Origin: Bacteroidota bacterium
Lineage (GTDB): Bacteria > Bacteroidota > Bacteroidia > Flavobacteriales > Flavobacteriaceae
DNA: 64,000 nt
Direction of reading: 5' to 3'
Assembly (NCBI GenBank): GCA_027621505.1
Contig: JAQCBK010000003.1
Coordinates: 1 to 64,000 of the forward strand
Part shown: one piece after another, positions 1 to 8,806 of the stretch
Layout of the letters: each line of letters starts with the position of its first letter
Position numbering within the stretch: position 1 is the stretch's first letter
The notes under the pieces: generated by a model
What the model saw: the letters and a program-made list of their open reading frames with translations, nothing else
The model's database searches: none
Told to the model about the DNA's origin: nothing
Position numbers and translations under genes: made by a program

Positions 1-2
1 GA

Positions 3-152
3 AGTATCGCACAAGTAGTGCTCAACAAAAAACCAACCCAAAAAATTACTACATTGGGCAAAGATGAACCCATAGACTATGCAATTACAGAAAAAGCATC
101 AATTGGAAAATTTAATCTCAAAAGCGGGGCCTATGTATTTATTATTAAGTAG
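3..152 (+). CDS. C-terminal fragment of a CDS truncated by the left window edge (unknown product, possibly a secreted hydrolase C-terminal domain)
   Basis: Open frame SIAQVVLNKKPTQKITTLGKDEPIDYAITEKASIGKFNLKSGAYVFIIK* ending at TAG 150-152; not in the ORF track because the start lies outside the window. Confidence 0.55.
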   Translation, partial: SIAQVVLNKKPTQKITTLGKDEPIDYAITEKASIGKFNLKSGAYVFIIK

Positions 153-188
153 CAGCATTTGCGGCAGTACCTTATCCACTTTCAACTT

Positions 189-1424
189 ATGAAAACATCC
201 ATCAAATTTCAATTGTCATTCATGATGTTTCTCCAATTTTTTATTTGGGGGGGATGGTTTGTCACCTTAGGCACCTTTTTGGGGAACAATCTCAAGGCAA
301 CAGGAGGACAGATTGCCATGGCTTTTTCTACCCAATCATGGGGGGCGATTATTGCACCCCTATTCATTGGATTGATCGCCGACCGGTTTTTTAATGCAGA
401 AAAAATCCTGGGGGTTTTACACCTTTTAGGGGGTGGACTTTTATACCTCATGTCACAAACAGAGGATTTTTCTGTTTTCTATCCCTATGTTTTTGGTTAC
501 ATGATCCTCTATATGCCTACCCTTGCTTTGGTCAACTCGGTTTCCTTCAATCAAATGAAGGATACCGCTGCAGAATTTCCATTGATTCGAACCTTTGGAA
601 CCGTAGGATGGATTGTATCAGGCGTGGTCATCAGTTATGTTTTTGGTTGGGACGCCCAAGCGTCCATCGCTAATGGGGCATTGTCCAATACCTTTCGAAT
701 GGTCGCACTGGCCTCTTTGGTTTTAGGAGTTTTTAGTTTTGGCCTTCCAAAAACCCCTCCTTTTGGAACAGACGAACAGGGGTTTTCTTTAAAAAATGCT
801 TTGGGTTGGGATGCCATCAAATTGTTAAAAGACAAAAATTTCCTGCTCTTCTTTATGGCCTCGATTTTAATCTGTATCCCTCTTGCTTTTTACTACCAGC
901 AAGCCAATCCGTTTCTGGTGGAATTGGGCATGGACAACCCCACTGCGAAAATGTCTTTGGGACAAGCCAGCGAAGTCATTTTTATGCTTTTACTTCCTGT
1001 GTTTTTTGCTCGTTTTGGCTTGAAAAATACCATTTTGGTTGGTATGATGGCTTGGGTCGTTCGCTACGGATTATTTGCCTATGGGGATGTGGTAGAAAAA
1101 ACTTACATGCTCATCACCGGCATCCTATTGCATGGAATTTGTTATGATTTTTTCTTTGTTTCTGGTCAGATCTACACCGATTTTAAAGCCGGCGAAAAAA
1201 TAAAAAGTGCTGCCCAGGGTCTGATTACCCTTGCTACCTATGGATTGGGAATGCTCATTGGATTTTGGATTGCAGGACAGATTTCCGATGCTTTTGTTTT
1301 AGAAAACGGCATGCACAACTGGAATAGGATCTGGAAATTTCCCGCCCTGTTTGCTTTGGGTGTTTTCTTGCTTTTTCTGCTCATTTTTAAAAACGAAAAA
1401 ATTAATTTTCAAAATAAATCCTAA
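189..1424 (+). CDS. MFS transporter, nucleoside:H+ symporter (NupG-like) family
   Basis: Multi-TM protein starting MKTSIKFQLSFMMFLQFFIWGGWFVTLGTFLG; likely ATG at 189 rather than 159. Confidence 0.8.
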   Translation: MKTSIKFQLSFMMFLQFFIWGGWFVTLGTFLGNNLKATGGQIAMAFSTQSWGAIIAPLFIGLIADRFFNAEKILGVLHLLGGGLLYLMSQTEDFSVFYPYVFGYMILYMPTLALVNSVSFNQMKDTAAEFPLIRTFGTVGWIVSGVVISYVFGWDAQASIANGALSNTFRMVALASLVLGVFSFGLPKTPPFGTDEQGFSLKNALGWDAIKLLKDKNFLLFFMASILICIPLAFYYQQANPFLVELGMDNPTAKMSLGQASEVIFMLLLPVFFARFGLKNTILVGMMAWVVRYGLFAYGDVVEKTYMLITGILLHGICYDFFFVSGQIYTDFKAGEKIKSAAQGLITLATYGLGMLIGFWIAGQISDAFVLENGMHNWNRIWKFPALFALGVFLLFLLIFKNEKINFQNKS

Positions 1425-1501
1425 GCGGTTAAACCCATTCATTTCGACTAATAAATGGGGTTTTAGAACCGTAAAATTGACCAAACCCTTCGAATAGTAA
1501 G

Positions 1502-3025
1502 ATGGAAATCATCGGAAAAAACTTTATTGGAAACCAATTGTCAGCAATGGGAAATGTTCAATACAAGACCTTTGATCCAGTCAAAAACCAGGAAAATAAA
1601 ACCGTATTTACAGAGGCGACCTCAGCCGAATTGGAGGAAGCAGTTGCGCTGGCCGATGCTGCTTTTCCGATTTACCGGAAAATGAAAGGAGTCCAAAGGG
1701 CCGCTTTTTTGAAGGCTATCGCAGATGAGATTTTAAACCTTGGGGATGACTTGATCCATACCTACCGAAGTGAAACCGGTCTGCCTGAGGACAGAGCAGA
1801 GGGGGAGCGCGGTAGAACTATTTTTCAACTTCAATTGTTTGCCAAACTGATCGAATCGGAAGATTGGAGAAATAACATCAGCGAAGAAGCAATGCCTGAG
1901 AGAACTCCCCAACCCAAACCGAGTTTGTTTAAAACCCATATACCACTCGGACCCATTGCTGTTTTTGGCGCCAGTAATTTTCCCTTGGCGTATTCTACTG
2001 CAGGCGGGGACACGGCCAGTGCCTTGGCTGCGGGATGCCCCGTAATCGTAAAATCTCACCCCATGCACAGCGGAACCGGGGCCTTGGTCGCTACTGCCAT
2101 CCTCAAGGCCGCCCAAAAGACCGGAATCCCCAATGGGGTATTTTCCAATCTCAATTCCAAATCACACCCCCTTTCCCACGAGTTGGTCAAGCACCCAAAC
2201 ATCAAGGCAGTAGGTTTTACAGGGAGCTTTACAGGGGGAAGTGCCCTACAAGAATCCGTTTTCAAAAGAGCGGAACCCATCCCTTTCTTTGCTGAAATGA
2301 GTAGCATCAATCCGATTGCGTTACTACCAGGAGCGCTAAAAGAAAAACAAGACGAAATCGCCAAAAAAATCACCGCTTCTATTGTTTTGGGTACCGGTCA
2401 ATTTTGTACCCAACCCGGGCTACTATTGGTGATAGCAGATAAAAAAACTGATGAATTTATCGAAACATTGGGCCGCCTTTTAAGTAAAATGGGGCAACAA
2501 GGCATGATTCATCCCGACCTAATAGAGAATTATCTGAGGCAAAGTGAGAAATTGAATGGTTTGAAGGGGAGTATAGTTGTTCAAGAAAGAAAAGATAAAA
2601 TTCAGGACAAGCAGGTCACACCAAAGCTTTCTCAGATTTCTGGAGAACAGTTTTTAGCAAATCCCATTTACCAAGAAGAAGTTTTTGGCCCTTTTTCATT
2701 GTTGGTCAAATGTAAGAATCTCGAGGAGTTGGAGCAGGTCGTAAAAAGTCTGAAAGGCCAGTTGACGGGAGGGATTTTTGCTCAACCCTCGGACTATGAA
2801 TTGATGGACCCACTGGTCACAGCCTTTCAATCCAAAGTAGGTCGTTTCCTGTTCAATGATGTTCCTACAGGGGTTGAGGTATCGGCAGCCATGACCCACG
2901 GAGGGCCTTTCCCCTCCACTACCGACAGTAGATTTACCGCCGTAGGACCCGCTTCGATTTACCGATGGGTCCGTCCCATTACCTACCAAAACTGGCCAGA
3001 AGATTTGTTCGATAAACTGGTGTAA
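1502..3025 (+). CDS. Aldehyde dehydrogenase (NADP+), alpha-ketoglutaric semialdehyde dehydrogenase-like
   Basis: ALDH motifs: FGASNFPLAYSTAGGD, VGFTGSFTGG, catalytic Cys in GTGQFCTQPG, EEVFGPFSLL. Confidence 0.85.
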   Translation: MEIIGKNFIGNQLSAMGNVQYKTFDPVKNQENKTVFTEATSAELEEAVALADAAFPIYRKMKGVQRAAFLKAIADEILNLGDDLIHTYRSETGLPEDRAEGERGRTIFQLQLFAKLIESEDWRNNISEEAMPERTPQPKPSLFKTHIPLGPIAVFGASNFPLAYSTAGGDTASALAAGCPVIVKSHPMHSGTGALVATAILKAAQKTGIPNGVFSNLNSKSHPLSHELVKHPNIKAVGFTGSFTGGSALQESVFKRAEPIPFFAEMSSINPIALLPGALKEKQDEIAKKITASIVLGTGQFCTQPGLLLVIADKKTDEFIETLGRLLSKMGQQGMIHPDLIENYLRQSEKLNGLKGSIVVQERKDKIQDKQVTPKLSQISGEQFLANPIYQEEVFGPFSLLVKCKNLEELEQVVKSLKGQLTGGIFAQPSDYELMDPLVTAFQSKVGRFLFNDVPTGVEVSAAMTHGGPFPSTTDSRFTAVGPASIYRWVRPITYQNWPEDLFDKLV

Positions 3026-3058
3026 AATAGATTTTTTGTTAAACCCATAATCATTGAT

Positions 3059-3440
3059 CTTGTTTGGGGACAAGAGATCCGTGTGGATCAAAATCACAGT
3101 CGCCTAAAATCTTAGGCATTCTTTCAAAAAAATTTTGCATGGGCGCTGTGTTCTATCTCCTCTGCAATTTCATGAACTTCATCCAAATTAAAATTCATTT
3201 TTTTGACCAAAAAAAGCGCAATCAGTCGGGGTTTGTAAATGATTTCTGCAGTTTTTTCCCTGCCCATGGAAGTGAGAAGAATCGTTGGGTAGGCTTGGCT
3301 GTCAATGAGCTCCATCACCACCAATTATTTGATCATGTTAGATACAGTAGATTTGCTCAGATTAAAAAACTTACTGAGGGAAGTAACCGTTAACGGGAAA
3401 TGCAATTCCAACTGGCGATAATCCGTACTCGCCTACTTTT
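3059..3440 (-). pseudogene. Degraded DtxR/MntR-family metal-dependent regulator
   Basis: Minus-strand reading gives DYRQLELHFPLTVTSLSKFFNLSKSTVSNMIK*LVVMELIDSQAYPTILLTSMGREKTAEIIYKPRLIALFLVKKMNFNLDEVHEIAEEIEHSAHAKFF/ERMPKILGDCDFDPHGSLVPKQDQ*, with an in-frame TAA, a frameshift at a T7 run, and no C-terminal domain; matches the MntR winged-helix and dimerisation pattern (LNF..DEVHE.AE..EH...FDPHG..P). Confidence 0.75.
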
Positions 3441-3622
3441 GATCCCCATTGTATGCTGCTAAGCAAGGAAGACGATTTTTCTTGGGTCTCAGACTAAAGT
3501 ATTTTTATAACCATAAAAACCACAAAGTTGATGACTTAAGTAACTACTTTTGTTTTGATCTTGGTTGGTTTGATTTAATCTAAAACAAATGAACCGTTGG
3601 TTGGATCTTAAGCAAAGATAAA

Positions 3623-4348
3623 ATGAATAGACTCAATACCGTTTTCTTGTGCATGGCTTTGTTTTGTAATGATATAAGTTTAGCACAAGACAATAATTAT
3701 GATGAAAAATACACCTTCAGAGAAGGAGATTATAATGGTATTGGAAAATGGTACATGGGAAGAGAAATTGCTCATGTCATGGGATATCAGGGAATTGGTT
3801 GGCTGGAAAGATCCGAGCGCGAAAAAGAGGAAAACGTCTCTAAGTTGATTCAAAACCTAGGGATCGAACCCGATGACATCATTGCAGATATAGGAGCAGG
3901 TTCTGGATACCATGTGTTTCGAATGGCTCCATTGGCAAAAAAAGGGATGGTTTATGCGGTTGACATTCAAAATGAAATGTTGATGGCGATTGAAAGTAAA
4001 AAAGAGGCAACCAAAATAAGAAACATTAAAACAGTTTTGGGAACCGAAAAAAGCATCCAATTACCCAACAACTCAGTAGATAAAATTTTAATGGTAGATG
4101 TTTATCATGAGTTTAATTTCCCAAGAGAAATGATCAAATCGATCAAAAATGCATTGAAAGCTAATGGAAAATTATTCCTCATTGAATACAGAGGAGAAGA
4201 CCCAAAAGTTCCAATAAAAGAAATACACAAAATGACGGAAAAGCAGGCCGTTGGAGAAATGGAAGCTGCTGGGTTCACCCTAAGAGAAAATATAAATAAT
4301 CTTCCCTGGCAACATTGCATGGTTTTTATAAAAAAGCCAACCCATTAA
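3623..4348 (+). CDS. Class I SAM-dependent methyltransferase with N-terminal signal peptide
   Basis: N-terminus MNRLNTVFLCMALFCNDISLAQ; SAM motif I DIIADIGAGSGYHVFRMA, then VYAVDIQNEML. Confidence 0.8.
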   Translation: MNRLNTVFLCMALFCNDISLAQDNNYDEKYTFREGDYNGIGKWYMGREIAHVMGYQGIGWLERSEREKEENVSKLIQNLGIEPDDIIADIGAGSGYHVFRMAPLAKKGMVYAVDIQNEMLMAIESKKEATKIRNIKTVLGTEKSIQLPNNSVDKILMVDVYHEFNFPREMIKSIKNALKANGKLFLIEYRGEDPKVPIKEIHKMTEKQAVGEMEAAGFTLRENINNLPWQHCMVFIKKPTH

Positions 4349-4575
4349 TATTAAAGGGTTCAGCCTGTGATCGGAACATAAAGTAGTTGGGGCATTGAAC
4401 GGGATAATCAATAGACTCTACTCATTAAATTAAATAAAGCCATGCCATACGGGAGTATCATCCAACTTAATGGTTGAACTGGTGGAGTATTGTCCTTTCA
4501 ATCACGGTATTATTTTTTTAATAACAAAACAAAACCAAGAGGCTATAAAATTTATTTAAAATTATTCTAAATAGC

Positions 4576-4606
4576 TTGGATTATTTTTTTGTACGTATTA
4601 AATTTG
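4576..4606 (+). promoter_or_regulatory. Candidate Bacteroidota sigma-A promoter for the TonB-dependent receptor
   Basis: TTG at 4576-4578, 20-bp spacer, TAAATTTG at 4599-4606 (TAnnTTTG consensus), 39 bp upstream of the ATG at 4646. Confidence 0.55.
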
Positions 4607-4645
4607 CAATCTGTTATTCTTATTTAATCTAAATAAACTGCATTA

Positions 4646-6871
4646 ATGCGCTACTTAACCCTAATTTCATCCATTATCTTAACGACACTACATGCTCAAA
4701 ACCAATCAACTCAAGTTGTATTGGATTCGGTCCAGAAGTTAGACGAAGTCATTATTCGAGCAAATACTATCCTTGGGAGTGAGTATGCCGCACAAAATCG
4801 AACAGGAGCCTCTTACTTTTTATCCGCTGCAGATTTGGAGCAGTTTGGTTATGCAGATATCAACCGTACTTTACGAGCAGTACCAGGTGTGAATTTATAT
4901 GAAGAAGATGGATATGGTTTGCGCCCTAACATTTCGCTTCGAGGAACTTCACCACAACGAAGTTCAAAAATCACCCTCATGGAGGACGGGGTCCTCATTG
5001 CCCCAGCTCCTTATAGTGCTCCAGCTGCTTATTATTTCCCTTCGGTGCTGCGCATGCAGGCCATTGAAATTCTTAAGGGAAGTAGCCAGATTCAGTACGG
5101 ACCATTCACAACTGGAGGGGCCATCAACCTGGTTTCTACTGCCATTCCAGAGGATTTTTCAGCAAAAATTCGTTCCAGCTATGGTAGTTTCAACACCATG
5201 CAACTACACACCTCAGTGGGCCAGTCTTATGAAAGATTGGGTTATGTGCTTGAATATTTAAATTTTAATTCGAATGGCTTTAAAAATCTCAACAACAAGG
5301 ACAATACGGGATTTGATATCTATGATATCATGGGAAAACTAAAATTTTCCTCAGCTAAAGATGCCAAGTTAATTCAATCATTGGAGGTTAAATATCACTT
5401 TTATGATGAAAAATCCAATGAGACCTATCTTGGGCTTTCTCAGGCTGATTTTAATCAAAATCCTTATGACCGATATGCTGCCTCGCAATTTGATCAGATG
5501 AATGCGGAGCAACGTCAAGTCATGCTCACCCACGTGATTGATTTTTCAAAACAATTGAGAATTGTTACAAATGCCTATGATAACAAGTTCGCTCGAAACT
5601 GGTATAAACTTGACGATGTCATTTTCGAAAATGACAAGAAACAATTGTCAACAATTCTAGATGATCCCTTTTCTTTCCCGAACCATATGAATACCATTAA
5701 TGGATCAATAAGCTCTTCCGATGATGCACTTCTTTTAAAAGCAAATAATCGCGTGTACTATTCCAAAGGCGTTCAAACCAAAATTGACTACCATTGGTAT
5801 GGGTCAAACGGTTCTTTCCATGATATAGAGATAGGTGCTCGACTCCATTACGATGAGGAAGATCGCTTTCAATGGGAAGATGGCTACCGTATTTCTGGGG
5901 GCATTATGGCGCTTACCTCAATGGGATCTCGCGGGGAGCAAGGAAATCGAATTTCAAGTGCAAATGCTTTTGCCTCCTACCTGCTCTACAAATACAAATT
6001 CAACAAATTCACGATTACTCCGGGAATTCGCTACGAAAGCATTGCCCTGAGTCGAGCAGACTGGGGTAAATCAGATGAATATCGAGGAAGCGCCCCTGAC
6101 AGTAGGGAAAATAAAATTGATGTGTTGATTCCAGGAATCGGATTCAATTACAGCTTTTCAAACAGTCTATCGATATTTGGTGGTGTACACAAGGGGTTTT
6201 CCCCTCCAGGTAATGCTCCTGGTGAAAAAGCCGAGTTTAGCATAAACTACGAATTAGGTTCTCGCTTTGGAAAAGAAAAACTGAGAGGTGAAATGATCGG
6301 ATTCCTCAATGATTACTCTAATCTTTTGGGTTCTGACCTTGCCGCTAGTGGTGGAACCGGCTCCCTGGATCAGTTTAATGCTGGAGCGGTAAAGGTAAGC
6401 GGACTTGAACTTCAACTGAACTATAACTTTTCGGATCCAAATGCAAAGATTCAGACCCCCATTGCATTAGCCTATACACTCACCAATGCTATTTTTCAAA
6501 ATTCATTTGGAAGCACCCAAGGTATATGGGGAACCGTGAGCGAAGGAGATCGAGTCCCCTATATCCCACAGCAGCAATTGAGCATCACTGGTGGCCTAGA
6601 ACACCAACGCTATGCATTGAACATGAACGCCCGTTACAATGGAGCCTTCGACACTCAGGCGGCTAATGGAGGGATAGACGATACCTTGATGCTCGATGAC
6701 AATATAGTCATCGACCTCTCTTTGAGGTATCACCTCAACTCAACAATCAGCTTGACCGCAAATGTGATTAATCTATTCGATGAGGTGTATGCGACCGCTC
6801 GCGTTCCCTCGGGTTTGAGACCCGGTCACCCTTTTGGGATTTACACTGGAGTGATCGTCAATTTTGATTAA
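4646..6871 (+). CDS. TonB-dependent outer-membrane receptor (FecA-like)
   Basis: Signal peptide; plug domain LRAVPGVNLYEEDGYGLRPNISLRGTSPQRSSKITLMEDGVLIAPAPYSAPAAYYFP..IEILKGSSQIQYGPFTTGGAINLVS; ends in a barrel-type C-terminus (TGVIVNFD). Confidence 0.88.
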   Translation: MRYLTLISSIILTTLHAQNQSTQVVLDSVQKLDEVIIRANTILGSEYAAQNRTGASYFLSAADLEQFGYADINRTLRAVPGVNLYEEDGYGLRPNISLRGTSPQRSSKITLMEDGVLIAPAPYSAPAAYYFPSVLRMQAIEILKGSSQIQYGPFTTGGAINLVSTAIPEDFSAKIRSSYGSFNTMQLHTSVGQSYERLGYVLEYLNFNSNGFKNLNNKDNTGFDIYDIMGKLKFSSAKDAKLIQSLEVKYHFYDEKSNETYLGLSQADFNQNPYDRYAASQFDQMNAEQRQVMLTHVIDFSKQLRIVTNAYDNKFARNWYKLDDVIFENDKKQLSTILDDPFSFPNHMNTINGSISSSDDALLLKANNRVYYSKGVQTKIDYHWYGSNGSFHDIEIGARLHYDEEDRFQWEDGYRISGGIMALTSMGSRGEQGNRISSANAFASYLLYKYKFNKFTITPGIRYESIALSRADWGKSDEYRGSAPDSRENKIDVLIPGIGFNYSFSNSLSIFGGVHKGFSPPGNAPGEKAEFSINYELGSRFGKEKLRGEMIGFLNDYSNLLGSDLAASGGTGSLDQFNAGAVKVSGLELQLNYNFSDPNAKIQTPIALAYTLTNAIFQNSFGSTQGIWGTVSEGDRVPYIPQQQLSITGGLEHQRYALNMNARYNGAFDTQAANGGIDDTLMLDDNIVIDLSLRYHLNSTISLTANVINLFDEVYATARVPSGLRPGHPFGIYTGVIVNFD

Positions 6872-6955
6872 GATCCAAATGCTTTTAAAACTTTGCCCTG
6901 GAAATTTTCAATTGTACTTTTTTCTTTACTCAAAGAGCATCATTAGAAATGCCAT

Positions 6956-6990
6956 AAAAAAACGCTCATGCAGGTTTGAGCGTTTTTCTT
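6956..6990 (+). terminator. Rho-independent terminator (possibly bidirectional)
   Basis: AAAAAACGCTCA-loop-TGAGCGTTTTTCTT downstream of the TonB receptor and downstream of the minus-strand tRNA. Confidence 0.7.
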
Positions 6991-7030
6991 TGATATAAAA
7001 TTTTCCCACGCTGGGAGGCAATTGATGTTG

Positions 7031-7104
7031 TGAGCGAGGAGGGATTCAAACCCCCGACCGTCAGAGCCGAAATCTGATGCTCTATTCAGCTGAGCTACTC
7101 GCCC
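7031..7104 (-). tRNA. tRNA-Arg (anticodon TCG)
   Basis: Reverse complement GGGCGAG TA GCTC..GAGC A TCAGA TTTCGGC TCTGA CGGTC GGGGG TTTGAAT CCCTC CTCGCTC A folds as a cloverleaf; anticodon loop TT-TCG-GC. Confidence 0.92.
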
Positions 7105-7113
7105 CATGGGGTG

Positions 7114-7121
7114 CAAAAATA
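7114..7121 (-). promoter_or_regulatory. Candidate -7 element for tRNA-Arg
   Basis: TATTTTTG on the minus strand (TAnnTTTG), about 10 bp upstream of the tRNA 5' end. Confidence 0.4.
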
Positions 7122-7532
7122 ATAAAATGGAATTTACAGATTAACATTAGAAGATTATTTTTAAACTTTATCTTTTACAGCAAAACAGTTGATCGGTTAC
7201 TGATGTTGTTTTTGGCAGGTTGATCCTGCTGAGCCAAATTGGTTTTTATAGCTCCCAGTAAAAAGTAAACCCTTTGGATAATGACTCATTATTTTTGATC
7301 AATATTCTGGTGGATCGTCTAAAATACGGTCATTCAAAAAACTACTGCGACCAGAGAAGTTGTTCATTCTCAATACGGTTTTGGCCTTAATATAGAATCA
7401 ACAATGCTCATTATTTTCTTTTCATACGTTATCGCACCTCCTCTCTCAAATCATATCTCAATGCAATGACTTGGCGGTGATTAATGTATTTTTGAAATTG
7501 ACAAAGCTGAAGTGTTTTCCTATCTTTATGGA

Positions 7533-8762
7533 ATGCGTTTATTGTTTGCTTGCCTTTTTTTACTTTTTTACATTTCCCTATGGGGTCAACGCTTTTCGGA
7601 GCGTAAAATCGGAAAGATGATCCAAGAAATCCCTGCCTTAGAGCAAGCCCATGTCGCAATAATCATTGAGCCATTGAACACCTCCAAACCCAAGGCTTTT
7701 TACCAAGGGGATTACTATATGACCCCAGCCTCAAACACCAAGCTACTCACCTATCTCGCTGCAGTTCAAACTTTTGATTCCTTGCCGGCTGTTTTTTTTC
7801 ATCAGCAAGACTCCATCATGCATTTTAAAGCCACTGGCTATCCCTTGTTGTATCATCCTTTTTACCCAGATCCCGATTTGACTTCCTTTTTTGATCAAAA
7901 ATATTCTTGGCAATACCATCCAACAAGCGCTAAACCCCATCCCCATGGATCTGGATGGTCTTGGGATGATTATGCTTATTACTACGCTGCGGAAACAAGT
8001 CCATTTCCCATTCACGGGAACACCTTGGAACTCATAGGAAGCCCCACCAATTTTCAATTTACTCCTCAAGCTTTTGAAATGGAGATGGTTTTGGACAGCC
8101 GCTCCAAAAAACTTCACAGGAAAAAATCCCATAATCGTTTTTATTTCAACCCTAATAAACTAAGTGAAAGAGATACCCTCTACCACCCCTTTATCACCAG
8201 TGATAGTTTGTTTGTTCGCCTGCTTCAAGAGCAAATAAATCATCCGGTAAGCCTTCTGGAGGCATCCAAACCCGAAATCCAGTGGGAAGTGTTGAATTCC
8301 AAACAAGAAGCAATGCTCTACAAGGCACTTCTTCAAGAAAGTGACAATGGCGTCGCAGAGGCCCTATTGAACATGATCGCTCTAAGTCAATTCGATGAAA
8401 TGGATGTACCAAAAGCAATCGATTCCCTAAAATCAAAATGGAAATCATGGTTGCCCGACCCCATTGAATGGGTGGACGGATCTGGAATTTCCCGTTACAA
8501 TATGATTACCCCACGAACATTAATAGCCGTTTTAAAAAAAATACATCAAAAAGTAGGGCCAGACACCATCAAGGATTATTTTCCAAAAAGTGCTTCTTCA
8601 GGAACCTTAAGGCACAATCATAACCTATCCGGTTTTTGGTTCAGTCCCAAGGGTAATGCCTATGTATTTTCAATCATGGTAAATCATTATACAGCCCCAA
8701 CAGGAGAAATTAGAGCGGCGATTAGCGAACTGATAAGACAATTTCAAAAAAAACTAAAATAG
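7533..8762 (+). CDS. D-alanyl-D-alanine carboxypeptidase / PBP4 (S13)-family protein; KTG motif apparently missing
   Basis: Signal peptide MRLLFACLFLLFYISLWGQ; SxxK in TPASNTKLLTYLAA; SxN-type WVDGSGISRYNMITPR; C-terminal LSGFWFSPKGNAYVFSIMVNH; no KTG. Confidence 0.78.
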   Translation: MRLLFACLFLLFYISLWGQRFSERKIGKMIQEIPALEQAHVAIIIEPLNTSKPKAFYQGDYYMTPASNTKLLTYLAAVQTFDSLPAVFFHQQDSIMHFKATGYPLLYHPFYPDPDLTSFFDQKYSWQYHPTSAKPHPHGSGWSWDDYAYYYAAETSPFPIHGNTLELIGSPTNFQFTPQAFEMEMVLDSRSKKLHRKKSHNRFYFNPNKLSERDTLYHPFITSDSLFVRLLQEQINHPVSLLEASKPEIQWEVLNSKQEAMLYKALLQESDNGVAEALLNMIALSQFDEMDVPKAIDSLKSKWKSWLPDPIEWVDGSGISRYNMITPRTLIAVLKKIHQKVGPDTIKDYFPKSASSGTLRHNHNLSGFWFSPKGNAYVFSIMVNHYTAPTGEIRAAISELIRQFQKKLK

Positions 8763-8806
8763 CTTTCAAAATTGTTTATCAATCATAATAATTTAAAAAA
8801 TTTGAC

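Noticed and set aside
1426-1471. Imperfect hairpin (CGGTT..AAACCCATT..AATGGGGTTT..AACCG) between the transporter and aldehyde dehydrogenase genes
   Set aside because: Bulged stem, no U-tract and co-oriented genes; could be an attenuator, but evidence is weak.
4470-4559. Small plus-strand ORF MVELVEYCPFNHGIIFLITKQNQEAIKFI upstream of the TonB receptor
   Set aside because: Only 29 aa, no recognised family, no clear ribosome-binding context; could be a gene remnant or chance.
7299-7367. Minus-strand peptide MNNFSGRSSFLNDRILDDPPEY in the intergenic region before the PBP4-like gene
   Set aside because: Looks protein-like, but it is 22 aa with stops close upstream; not enough to claim a gene or pseudogene.
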